NCBI RefSeq assembly: GCF_000429145.1
Contig: NZ_AUBH01000006.1
Span: 62,001 to 126,000, forward strand
DNA length: 64,000 bases
Direction: 5' to 3'
Source of the DNA: Aestuariibacter salexigens DSM 15300
GTDB lineage: Bacteria > Pseudomonadota > Gammaproteobacteria > Enterobacterales > Alteromonadaceae
A program made the position numbers and the translations under genes. The notes under the pieces are model-generated. The model worked only from the letters and a program-made list of their open reading frames with translations, did not search any database and was not told the DNA's origin. Numbering within the stretch: position 1 is the stretch's first letter; each line of letters opens with the position of its first letter. Shown here in pieces: positions 56,399-64,000 of the stretch.

Positions 56399-56504
56399 TA
56401 ATCTCCAATTTAGTTATAATAATTTCTTTTTTATTTCTTTTCACGATATAACGTTCAGGCAAAATAGCGTTATGTTGTTTCCACTTGCTCGCTACTAACA
56501 CGCT

Positions 56505-57899
56505 ATGCGCTACTTCCCGATTTTTATCGATACCGCTGAACTGCCCTGCCTGGTCGTAGGTGCAGGAGAAGTTGCTGCGCGCAAAATTGAACTGTTACTC
56601 AAATCAGAAGCTCATATCACCGTCGTCGCGCCGTGGGCCTGTGATACAGTGAAGAAACTGATTGATGCAGGCGAAGTGGACTATATCCCGCGCGAATATC
56701 ACCCGGATGATCTTGACGGAATGCGATTGATTTTCGTCGCGACCGATCAGGACAGCGTCAATCGCCAGGTTCACCATGATGCCAGTGAGCGAGATATCCT
56801 GGTTAACGTGGTGGATAACACGCCGTTGTGCCAATTTATTACGCCATCCATTATTGACCGTTCGCCTATCATTATTGCGATGAGCAGCGGTGGTGTTGCC
56901 CCCGTTCTGCTTCGTTATTTGAGACAAAAGCTTGAGTCTGTCATACCACATGGCATAGCCAGACTCGGCCGTTTCTCAGAACGTTTCCGTGAGCGTGTCA
57001 AGCAGTCGCTCAATTCTGTTACCCAACGCCGCTATTTTTGGGAAGATATTCTGGATGGCGACGTTGCTGAGCAGGTATTACAAGGCAACGATAAGCATGC
57101 TGAGGAGCTGTTTGAACAACGTTTGCATGACTACCAACATGACAACAGCACGCAGGGGGAAGTGTATTTGGTCGGTGCAGGCCCTGGCGATCCTGACTTG
57201 CTGACGTTTCGCGCGCTACGGTTAATGCAAAAAGCCGACGTTGTGGTCTATGACCGTCTTGTATCCCCTGCTGTACTTGAGCTGGTACGTCGTGATGCAG
57301 AAAAAATTTACGTCGGCAAAGCACGCAGCAAGCACACGCTTCCTCAGGAAGATATTAATCAGCTATTGGTCGATCAGGCGCAAGCTGGCAACCGGGTGGT
57401 GCGGTTAAAAGGTGGCGACCCATTTATATTCGGTCGAGGCGGGGAAGAAATCGAACCATTAATAGAAAACAACATTCGTTTTCAGGTTGTGCCCGGCATC
57501 ACGGCAGCAGCGGGGGCAGCGAGCTACGCGGGGATCCCTCTGACACACAGGGACCATGCGCAGTCAGTGGTGTTTGCAACGGGACACTTGCGTGACAACA
57601 CCATCGACCTGGACTGGCCAGCTCTGGTGCAAAAGCAGCAGACACTGGTGTTTTACATGGGGCTTACAGGCTTAGGCATTATTTGCCAGAAGCTGATAGA
57701 GCACGGCATGCCAGAGAGCACACCTATCGCTCTGGTGGCCTCTGCAACACTGCCTCATCAGCACGTTGTCACAGGCACGCTGACCAGCATTGAATCTCTG
57801 GTAGCGCAGGCCGGGATATCACCGCCTGCACTGATCATCGTCGGTAGCGTGGTGTCCTTACATAAACAGCTGAACTGGTTTCATCAAGACAGAGCATAA
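56505..57899 (+). CDS. cysG: Siroheme synthase (trifunctional CysG)
   Basis: 464 residues. The N-terminal domain (1-150) binds NAD through VVGAGEVAARKIELLLKS and oxidises precorrin-2; it also serves as the ferrochelatase, with VDNTPLCQFITPSI near the active site. A dimerisation region follows, then the uroporphyrinogen-III C-methyltransferase domain (about 215-455) with VGAGPGDPDLLTFRALRLMQ, VVRLKGGDPFIFGRGGEE and PGITAAAGAASYAGIPLTHR. It makes siroheme for sulfite and nitrite reductase. No such reductase gene is adjacent. Confidence 0.94.
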   Translation: MRYFPIFIDTAELPCLVVGAGEVAARKIELLLKSEAHITVVAPWACDTVKKLIDAGEVDYIPREYHPDDLDGMRLIFVATDQDSVNRQVHHDASERDILVNVVDNTPLCQFITPSIIDRSPIIIAMSSGGVAPVLLRYLRQKLESVIPHGIARLGRFSERFRERVKQSLNSVTQRRYFWEDILDGDVAEQVLQGNDKHAEELFEQRLHDYQHDNSTQGEVYLVGAGPGDPDLLTFRALRLMQKADVVVYDRLVSPAVLELVRRDAEKIYVGKARSKHTLPQEDINQLLVDQAQAGNRVVRLKGGDPFIFGRGGEEIEPLIENNIRFQVVPGITAAAGAASYAGIPLTHRDHAQSVVFATGHLRDNTIDLDWPALVQKQQTLVFYMGLTGLGIICQKLIEHGMPESTPIALVASATLPHQHVVTGTLTSIESLVAQAGISPPALIIVGSVVSLHKQLNWFHQDRA

Positions 57900-57944
57900 A
57901 CTTTCCGCTACTGCTGGTTGTAAGCTAAGCTTAGATAGCGATAC

Positions 57945-58907
57945 ATGTTGCGGGGTGTATTTTTGCGCTACGTTTTTGCTGTGTTTTTAGTTCTGCTCCT
58001 GAATCAAACGTGTCAGGCGCGTCAGCTTACTTTTACCAAATCCATCACAGGCCAGCAGGCCAGCTTTTTCTATAAATGGCAGGATGCGGCTCAACAGGTC
58101 CATGAGTTAGCATTTGACTTAAATATGGCTGACATGCCAGAAAGCCAGCAAAGCAGAACCCAGTACCGTCCTCAGATTGCCCAGCGACATGTGGCAGTTG
58201 AACTTCTTAAACAAGCCCGGCAGATTGACCCCAAACAGGCTCGCATCAGCATTGAACAGCGTGGCGACCAGATCATGATTGATGTCGCCGCAAGCTCTCC
58301 CGCTCTGGTGCAGCAGTGGCAACAAAGTATGCAACAAGCGCAACAACAGGCGTATGACGGCTATTTGCAAAAGAATTACTACACGTTGTTTCGCAATCAT
58401 TTCGGTCAACAAGCGGTAAAACCCGATCACATTCGGTATGCCCAAGAAAGTGTTAATGCGCTGGTGCCAGCCGTTCAGGCGCTATATGAGAAAATTCCTG
58501 AGGACAGTGAATCCAGGGTTTACATCAATTTGCTGCTAAGTTGGGTACAATCCATTCCGTATAGCACATTGCAGGACAGACTGCGTAGTAACGGCTCAGG
58601 CTATGCTGCGCCCATCGAGGTATTAGTTAATAATCGCGGCGACTGTGACAGCAAGAGCGTACTTGCCGGTGCGCTGATAAGAGCACTGCTCCCACAGCTT
58701 CCGATGGCCATGATCTACCTTCCCAACCACGCCCTGCTGGGCGTTGCGTTGCCACATAGAAGCAATGAAAATTATGTGCAATTGGATGGCATCAGTTATC
58801 TGTTGATGGAGCCAACAGGGCCGGCACTGCTGCCGCTTGGCGAGGTTGCTCAACGCAGTTTGCAGGATCTGGGTAACGGTGCCTATACCTTTGAATCCTT
58901 TAATTAG
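57945..58907 (+). CDS. Exported transglutaminase-like cysteine-fold protein, function unknown
   Basis: 320 residues with an N-terminal signal (LRYVFAVFLVLLLNQTCQA). The middle (about 60-150) is Gln-rich and helical. The C-terminal third has NNRGDCDSKSVLAGALIRAL and LPNHALLGVALP, then YVQLDGISYLLMEPTG: the Cys, His and Asp order of the transglutaminase-like papain fold. Activity is not proven; relatives include peptidases and cross-linking enzymes. It overlaps the 3' end of the convergent GGDEF gene by 8 bases. Confidence 0.65.
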   Translation: MLRGVFLRYVFAVFLVLLLNQTCQARQLTFTKSITGQQASFFYKWQDAAQQVHELAFDLNMADMPESQQSRTQYRPQIAQRHVAVELLKQARQIDPKQARISIEQRGDQIMIDVAASSPALVQQWQQSMQQAQQQAYDGYLQKNYYTLFRNHFGQQAVKPDHIRYAQESVNALVPAVQALYEKIPEDSESRVYINLLLSWVQSIPYSTLQDRLRSNGSGYAAPIEVLVNNRGDCDSKSVLAGALIRALLPQLPMAMIYLPNHALLGVALPHRSNENYVQLDGISYLLMEPTGPALLPLGEVAQRSLQDLGNGAYTFESFN

Positions 58908-59811
58908 ATGAAATTACCCTGTTGCGGCCCTCTTCTTTAGCCGCATACAGATTATCGTCAGCTCGCTGCAATAACTCGGTTTGTCCACCTAATTTGTCAG
59001 GCACACAAGACGCGGTTCCGGCGCTGACTGTCACTACCTCGCTGCATCCCGAGTATTCATGCTTGATGGCAAGTTTTTCCACTCCAGCGCGAACCCTTTC
59101 GGCCATTTTGGTGACTTCAGCCTCATTTGCTCCCGGCAGCAGTACCACGAACTCCTCACCGCCATAGCGGGCGGCAAACTCGCCGGCACGTCTGGCGATG
59201 CTATCAATTTTACTTGCCACACGTTTTAAACAAGCATCGCCTTTTGCATGCCCGTAATGGTCGTTAAATTGTTTAAAAAAGTCGATATCGATCATCACCA
59301 GGCCCAGCGCAGAGGAAGAGCGCATTGCTCGTCGCCATTCATTTTCCAGGGTTTGATCGAAGTCTCGGCGATTAGGGATACCGGTCAGTCCATCTATACT
59401 GGCTAGCTGCTCAAGCAAATCCGTTTTGCGTTTTAAATCCAGTTGATTATTAATTCTGACTTTCGCCAGTGCCATTTTGAACGGCTTGGTAAAATAATCG
59501 ACGGCACCTAACTCCAAACCATGCAGTTCATCTTCATCTGAATCATGGCCGGTTATAAAGATGATCGGGATTTTCATCGTCTCTGGATCGTCTTTTAGAC
59601 GTCTTAATACGTCATAGCCGTTCATGTCGGGCAGGTCGATATCCAAAAGAATGAGATCAGGAAGCTGTTCGTGGGCGAACTTTATGGCTTGCTTGCCTGA
59701 CTCTGCAAACAGCACATGATGCTCCTGACTCAGCCCCTGGGCCAGGATGTGCAAGTTGACTTTTTCATCGTCAACGATCAGTACTGTTGCCTTACTGGGG
59801 TCAGCTGCCAA
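58900..59811 (-). CDS. Response-regulator diguanylate cyclase (REC-GGDEF)
   Basis: 303 residues. The receiver domain (1-120) has Asp14/Asp15, phosphoacceptor Asp57 in LILLDIDLPDMNG and Lys109 in YFTKPF. A short linker leads to a GGDEF domain with DGLTGIPNRRDFD, IDIDFFKQFNDHYGH and active-site GGEEF (217-221), predicted to make c-di-GMP from two GTP. The allosteric I-site five residues upstream reads RAGE (208-211) in place of the canonical RxxD, so product inhibition may be altered. The gene is 3 bases from phoH on the same strand, probably cotranscribed. Confidence 0.87.
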   Translation of the reverse strand: MAADPSKATVLIVDDEKVNLHILAQGLSQEHHVLFAESGKQAIKFAHEQLPDLILLDIDLPDMNGYDVLRRLKDDPETMKIPIIFITGHDSDEDELHGLELGAVDYFTKPFKMALAKVRINNQLDLKRKTDLLEQLASIDGLTGIPNRRDFDQTLENEWRRAMRSSSALGLVMIDIDFFKQFNDHYGHAKGDACLKRVASKIDSIARRAGEFAARYGGEEFVVLLPGANEAEVTKMAERVRAGVEKLAIKHEYSGCSEVVTVSAGTASCVPDKLGGQTELLQRADDNLYAAKEEGRNRVISSN

Positions 59812-59814
59812 TGG

Positions 59815-61212
59815 TTACATTCGCTCTTCAGCAAACTCGGCCAAACGGCTGCGCACCACACCGTTAAGATACACCGTCGAACTGCCAGAAAAGTTCTTAA
59901 ACTTCTCCACCAGGTACGTGAGACCGGAGGTAACAGGGCTAAGATAGTTACTGTCAATTTGTGCCAGGTTGCCGCTACAGATTAGCTTAGTGCCCTCGCC
60001 ACAGCGGGTAATAATGGTTTTTAGCTGTGAGGCCGTCAGGTTTTGTGACTCATCCAGAATGACTATGGCGTTCTGAATACTGCGACCACGCATAAAATTC
60101 ACTGATTTGAACTGAATATTCGCCTTCTCCATGATATAGCTCATTGAGCCTTTGGTGTTTTCATCATTTTTATGCAGCACCTCAAGTGAGTCGGTGATGG
60201 CTTCCAGCCATGGCGCCATTTTTTCTTCCTCTGTGCCCGGCAAAAAACCAATAGACTCTGCGATTTCCGGGGTACTGCGCGTAACGATAATCTTATCGTA
60301 CATGTTCTGCTCAACCACCATTTCAAGCGCAGCTGCCAGCGCCAATAGTGTTTTACCACTGCCTGCTGGACCGGTCAGGATCACGAGGTCGATATGGGGA
60401 TCTAACAACGAATGCAGGGCCATCGCCTGATTGATGTTCTTAGGACTGATACCCCATGCCTGTTTACCCATCAGTCGCTCGTAACCCAAGTCTAGTACTT
60501 CCAGAGACTCGTCGCTCATGGCCTCGACCAGGCCAGCAAAATGTTGCGAATCATCCAGCAGAAATTCGTTGATATAGGCTTCGGGCAGGACCTGCTTGGG
60601 TATGGTATGAATGGTATCGCGTCCTTCTGTACGACTCTCGACCTGTTTAACCTGCTGCCAAAAATCCCCTTCAAATTGATGGAAACCTTTAGTGAGATAC
60701 TTGATGTCGCTAATCAACTGGTCAGTTCGATAGTCCTCAACCAGCTCCAAACCTGCACCCTTGGCTTTAAGGCGCATATTGATGTCTTTGGTAACCAGTA
60801 CCACCTGGCGGGGAGCTTTCTTTTTCTGTAAATGCAGTGCCGCATTGATAATACGGTTGTCATTTTCATTACTGGTAAACACCTGATGCTGTTTGTCCAG
60901 TCCATGATCTGAAAAAATCGACAAACGTCCGGTGGGTGCATTCGCACCAGAGCCATTGCCCTCCATTGATACACCTTCGATCATTTGTTCAGGGCTGGCG
61001 TTGTGAAGCAAGTCTTCCATTGCGCGAATTGATACCCGCGCATCCCTGGCGACGTCCTTTTTACTATCTTTTATATAATCCAGCTCTTCCAGTACCGTCA
61101 TTGGTACCACAACATCGTGTTCTTTAAAGGAGAGAAAGGCGAAAGGTTCGTGCAGAAGAATGTTTGTATCGAGGACGTACAGTTTAGTCGAGGCGTCTTT
61201 TTTTCTTGGCAT
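59815..61212 (-). CDS. PIN domain plus PhoH-type ATPase
   Basis: 465 residues from ATG 61212 (GGAG site); a longer upstream frame looks spurious. The PIN nuclease-like domain (about 10-165) starts with LYVLDTNILLHEP and contains the acidic residues VLEELD and DINMRLKAKG. The PhoH ATPase domain (about 240-460) has Walker A LTGPAGSGKTLLALA and Walker B ILDESQN. This is the PhoH2-type fusion seen across proteobacteria, which couples a ribonuclease fold with an NTPase. In the genome the gene is divergent from rapA. Confidence 0.88.
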   Translation of the reverse strand: MPRKKDASTKLYVLDTNILLHEPFAFLSFKEHDVVVPMTVLEELDYIKDSKKDVARDARVSIRAMEDLLHNASPEQMIEGVSMEGNGSGANAPTGRLSIFSDHGLDKQHQVFTSNENDNRIINAALHLQKKKAPRQVVLVTKDINMRLKAKGAGLELVEDYRTDQLISDIKYLTKGFHQFEGDFWQQVKQVESRTEGRDTIHTIPKQVLPEAYINEFLLDDSQHFAGLVEAMSDESLEVLDLGYERLMGKQAWGISPKNINQAMALHSLLDPHIDLVILTGPAGSGKTLLALAAALEMVVEQNMYDKIIVTRSTPEIAESIGFLPGTEEEKMAPWLEAITDSLEVLHKNDENTKGSMSYIMEKANIQFKSVNFMRGRSIQNAIVILDESQNLTASQLKTIITRCGEGTKLICSGNLAQIDSNYLSPVTSGLTYLVEKFKNFSGSSTVYLNGVVRSRLAEFAEERM

Positions 61213-61566
61213 CCATCGCTCCGGTAGGCAAACAAGGCTCACAATGCAGAAGGTCAACTTCTGCATCAACATGCCAGTCCTACTCCGGGCCGGTGCGTGG
61301 CCAGGTAAATCCGAACTGGCAGCACAACCGACCAAATGGGGTCGGCCAGAATCCACATTAACGTGAACTCTCAGTAATCACCTTAAACCACTTTTACATG
61401 GTAATCATCTGTTTTGTGCATGCATTTTTACAATCGTGTCTGCCCCTCTTTCGCTTTCCCTGCCAAGCGTCGAAAATTTAGTCGGCCATTACAGACAGAC
61501 CTTCATATTCGCGCTAGAATCTGCGCCCTTTTTAGTGCCCTTATTAATTTTGTTGTGGAGAGTCTC
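61213..61566. promoter_or_regulatory. 354-base divergent region between phoH and rapA
   Basis: No gene-like frame was accepted here: the upstream extension of the phoH frame has no ribosome site. On the plus strand CAGACA (61492-61497) and TAGAAT (61515-61520), separated by 17 bases, form a plausible sigma-70 promoter for rapA. No repeats of note were seen. Confidence 0.5.
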
Positions 61567-64000
61567 ATGCCCCATCACGTCGACTTTACCGTTGGTCAAC
61601 GCTGGTTAAGTAACGCAGAAAGCGAGCTTGGGCTGGGTGTCGTCATTTCACTCTCAACACGTACTGTCGAAATCGTATTTCCTGCTACAGAAGAAACCCG
61701 GCATTACGCCAGGCAGAATCCGCCACTTACGCGCGTAACCTTTGCGCCGGGGGAAACAATTACTAGCGTCGATGGTTGGCAGATGACCATCACAGATGTG
61801 CAGCACAAAGAAGGGCTGCTGTATTATCTCGGGCACAGGGATGACAACGGCAGCGAAGCGGTAATAGCGGAGATTCAGCTCGATCACCATTATCAACTCA
61901 ATCAACCCGAACTGCGATTACTAAACCAGCAACTCGATTCCCCTAAATGGTTCAGTCTTCGAGAAGCCTGCCACTATCATCGTTTCACTCATGTGCAGTC
62001 AGGTCTGGTCGGCTTCGCGTCTGCCAGAGTGCAACTGATCCCCCATCAGTTGCATATTGCTCGGGAAGTCGGACAGCGCGCCGCTCCGCGGGTATTACTG
62101 GCTGATGAAGTGGGCTTGGGTAAAACCATTGAGGCTGCACTTATTATTCAGCAACAGTTGTTTAATGGCCTTGCACAACGCGTGCTGATTATCGTCCCTG
62201 ACAGTCTGGTGCATCAATGGCTGGTTGAGCTGCTGCGTAAAGTTAATTTGTCATTTTCGGTATTCGACGAGGAACGCTTCAGCGCAGTAAGTGAAGAACA
62301 GCAAAACCCTTTTGACAACGAGCAACTGATCTTATGTAGTCTGGACTTTCTTGCGCATCACCAAGGTGCCAACGAGGCAGTCATCGCATCACAATGGGAT
62401 CTGGTCGTTGTTGATGAGGCTCACCATTTGCGATGGGATGAACATCACCCCAGCACAGAATATCAGCTGGTAGAAACCCTTGCTGCAGCGACCAGAGGAA
62501 TATTGCTACTGACTGCCACCCCTGACCAGTTAGGGCATATGAGCCACTTTGCTCGATTACGTCTGCTCGACCCGGCACGCTTTCACAGCTATACGGAATT
62601 TGTTGAACAGGAGAACCAATACGCGCAGCTGGCTGATGCCGTTACCCCCTTGTTGTCTGATGCGCCACTCAGTGATTCTCAACTCGCCGTTCTGGAGGGT
62701 TTTGTCGGTGTTGCAACAATGCAGGAGTGTGACGTTTCCAGCGATGTTGAAAAGCAACGTCTGCTGCAAACCCTCATTGACCGCCATGGAACCGGTCGTA
62801 TGTTATTTCGCAATTCCAGAGCCGGTATTGCCGGGTTTCCTCAACGACAGTTACATGCCTACCCCCTGGACATGCCCGAACAGTATACTGAACTGACATA
62901 CAACCGACTTGCTCAGCGTCTGGTACCTGAGACCTGCTTAGACAAGCATGACTGGATTGAGTGGGATACGCGCGTCGGTTGGTGGCATGAATTATTGGCA
63001 TCACTGCGCCCGGCCAAAGTGCTGACAATCTGCGCCAGTGCGTCTACTGCGAGAGCGTTGGCTGAATCGCTACGAACGCAGACTGGTATTCGCCATACGG
63101 TATTTGATGAAAGTATGAGTATCATCGAGCGAGATAAAGCAGCCAACTACTTTGCACAGCAGGAAGATGGCGCACAGGTATTGATATGCAGCGAGATTGG
63201 CAGCGAAGGCCGCAATTTTCAGTTTGCTCATCATCTGGTGCTGTTTGATCTACCGTTGCTGCCAGATTTACTTGAGCAGCGAATTGGCCGACTGGATCGC
63301 ATAGGCCAAAAGCAAGATGTACAAATTCATGTGCCCTATTTTAAACACTCAGCACAACAGGTGTTATTTAATTGGTATCACGATGGATTAAACGCCTTTG
63401 CGTCGACCTGCCCAATAGGGACGTCAGTGTACGAGCAGGTCAAAGACGCATTGCATTATTGTCTTGTATCACCTGACGACACCAGCGCCTGTGAAAATTT
63501 ACTGGCTGAGACACACTCGTTAAGTGATCACATGCGAGCACAGCTTGAGCAAGGCAGAGACAGATTGCTGGAATTGAATTCGTCTGGCAAAGGCCGCATT
63601 GATGATCTGTTACTGACGCTCCATGAAGCCGATCAGTCTCCTACCCTAGAACGTTTTATGACACGTCTTTTTGATGCTATCGGCGTATTGCAGGAAGACA
63701 AAGATGAAACGACCTATCTGTTGAGACCCACTGAAGCGCTGGTTAACCATCTGCCTGGTCTGGATGAAGAAGGTTTGACCGTCACTTATGAACGCCAGAT
63801 TGCAACTCAGCTTGAGCATGTACACTTTCTAAGTTGGGATCATCCGCTTGTCCAGCACGCAATTGATTTGATTATCGGAGACGTGCAGGGCAGCGCCAGC
63901 ATTGCAACCATCAGTGACGCGACTTTACCAAACGGCAGCTATTTCATTGAAACCTTATATGTTATCGAGATAAGTGCGCCAAAACGCTTACAGCCAACTC
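61567..64000 (+). CDS. rapA: RNA polymerase-associated ATPase RapA (HepA), 3' end beyond the window
   Basis: The ATG at 61567 (GGAGAG site) opens a frame of 811 codons still open at the window end; E. coli RapA has 968. Residues 1-110 are the Tudor-like N-terminal region beginning HHVDFTVGQRWLS. The Swi2/Snf2 motor has motif I LADEVGLGKTIEAALI, motif II VVVDEAHHL, LTATP, and motif VI-like QRIGRLDRIGQKQDVQ. RapA recycles RNA polymerase after termination by remodelling stalled complexes. It is divergent from phoH. The C-terminal domain is not visible. Confidence 0.93.
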   Translation, partial: MPHHVDFTVGQRWLSNAESELGLGVVISLSTRTVEIVFPATEETRHYARQNPPLTRVTFAPGETITSVDGWQMTITDVQHKEGLLYYLGHRDDNGSEAVIAEIQLDHHYQLNQPELRLLNQQLDSPKWFSLREACHYHRFTHVQSGLVGFASARVQLIPHQLHIAREVGQRAAPRVLLADEVGLGKTIEAALIIQQQLFNGLAQRVLIIVPDSLVHQWLVELLRKVNLSFSVFDEERFSAVSEEQQNPFDNEQLILCSLDFLAHHQGANEAVIASQWDLVVVDEAHHLRWDEHHPSTEYQLVETLAAATRGILLLTATPDQLGHMSHFARLRLLDPARFHSYTEFVEQENQYAQLADAVTPLLSDAPLSDSQLAVLEGFVGVATMQECDVSSDVEKQRLLQTLIDRHGTGRMLFRNSRAGIAGFPQRQLHAYPLDMPEQYTELTYNRLAQRLVPETCLDKHDWIEWDTRVGWWHELLASLRPAKVLTICASASTARALAESLRTQTGIRHTVFDESMSIIERDKAANYFAQQEDGAQVLICSEIGSEGRNFQFAHHLVLFDLPLLPDLLEQRIGRLDRIGQKQDVQIHVPYFKHSAQQVLFNWYHDGLNAFASTCPIGTSVYEQVKDALHYCLVSPDDTSACENLLAETHSLSDHMRAQLEQGRDRLLELNSSGKGRIDDLLLTLHEADQSPTLERFMTRLFDAIGVLQEDKDETTYLLRPTEALVNHLPGLDEEGLTVTYERQIATQLEHVHFLSWDHPLVQHAIDLIIGDVQGSASIATISDATLPNGSYFIETLYVIEISAPKRLQPT

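Noticed and set aside
59815-61356. Start of the PIN-PhoH gene at 61356, adding 48 residues
   Set aside because: The extra sequence lacks PIN features and has no ribosome site, while ATG 61212 follows GGAG and starts just before the VLDTN motif.

Overview
The window looks like a chromosomal segment of a marine gammaproteobacterium of the Alteromonadales (Alteromonas/Aestuariibacter type). This is inferred from enterobacterial-style housekeeping blocks (efp-epm; parE-yqiA-cpdA-yqiB-nudF-tolC), a bacterial voltage-gated sodium channel, a sodium/proline symporter, and a large algal beta-1,3-glucan locus with a TonB-dependent receptor. I saw no tRNA, rRNA, IS element, prophage or CRISPR array. Two genes run off the edges: a CpxP-like gene at the left and rapA at the right.

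Layout. 1-2.5 kb: cpxP-like gene divergent from a cpxRA-type two-component system, with a CpxR-box-like repeat between them. 2.5-8.4 kb: a gamma-glutamylcyclotransferase-like gene, the EF-P module (epmA, efp, divergent epmB), and several small or unknown proteins, one YjfB-like (motility). 8.6-32.1 kb: a laminarin (beta-1,3-glucan) utilisation locus. Its left arm (minus strand) encodes a GH16 lipoprotein with four tandem C-terminal modules, a TonB-dependent receptor, two overlapping GH3 genes without signal peptides, and an MFS sugar porter. Its right arm (plus strand) encodes a malectin-GH16 lipoprotein, a GH149-like phosphorylase and two cytoplasmic GH17s, then a LytS/LytTR pair and an exported GH17. 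The implied route is surface GH16 cleavage, TonB-dependent uptake, periplasmic GH17 trimming, MFS transport, then cytoplasmic GH17/GH3 hydrolysis and GH149 phosphorolysis.

32.1-37.8 kb: an osmoadaptation-like cluster (MarR regulator divergent from putP-proB-proA, then an MscS channel). 37.8-44.7 kb: a flavin amine oxidase, a solute-binding-like protein, a large PKD-repeat lipoprotein with a putative caspase-like (C13-like) domain, and a ROK sugar kinase. 44.7-50.7 kb: parE-yqiA-cpdA-yqiB-nudF and divergent tolC. 50.8-64 kb: sodium channel, PrsT-like TPR lipoprotein (a hallmark of PEP-CTERM/exosortase genomes), DEAD-box helicase, cysG, a transglutaminase-like protein, a REC-GGDEF protein, PIN-PhoH ATPase and rapA.

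The less ordinary items are the four-fold repeat with a vicinal Cys-Cys in the GH16 lipoprotein, the caspase-like lipoprotein whose putative catalytic His and Cys are separated by a calcium-motif insertion, the LytS/LytTR pair inside the glucan locus, and the linkage of proline uptake, proline synthesis and MscS behind a MarR gene. All assignments come from reading motifs and architecture; no database search was possible.
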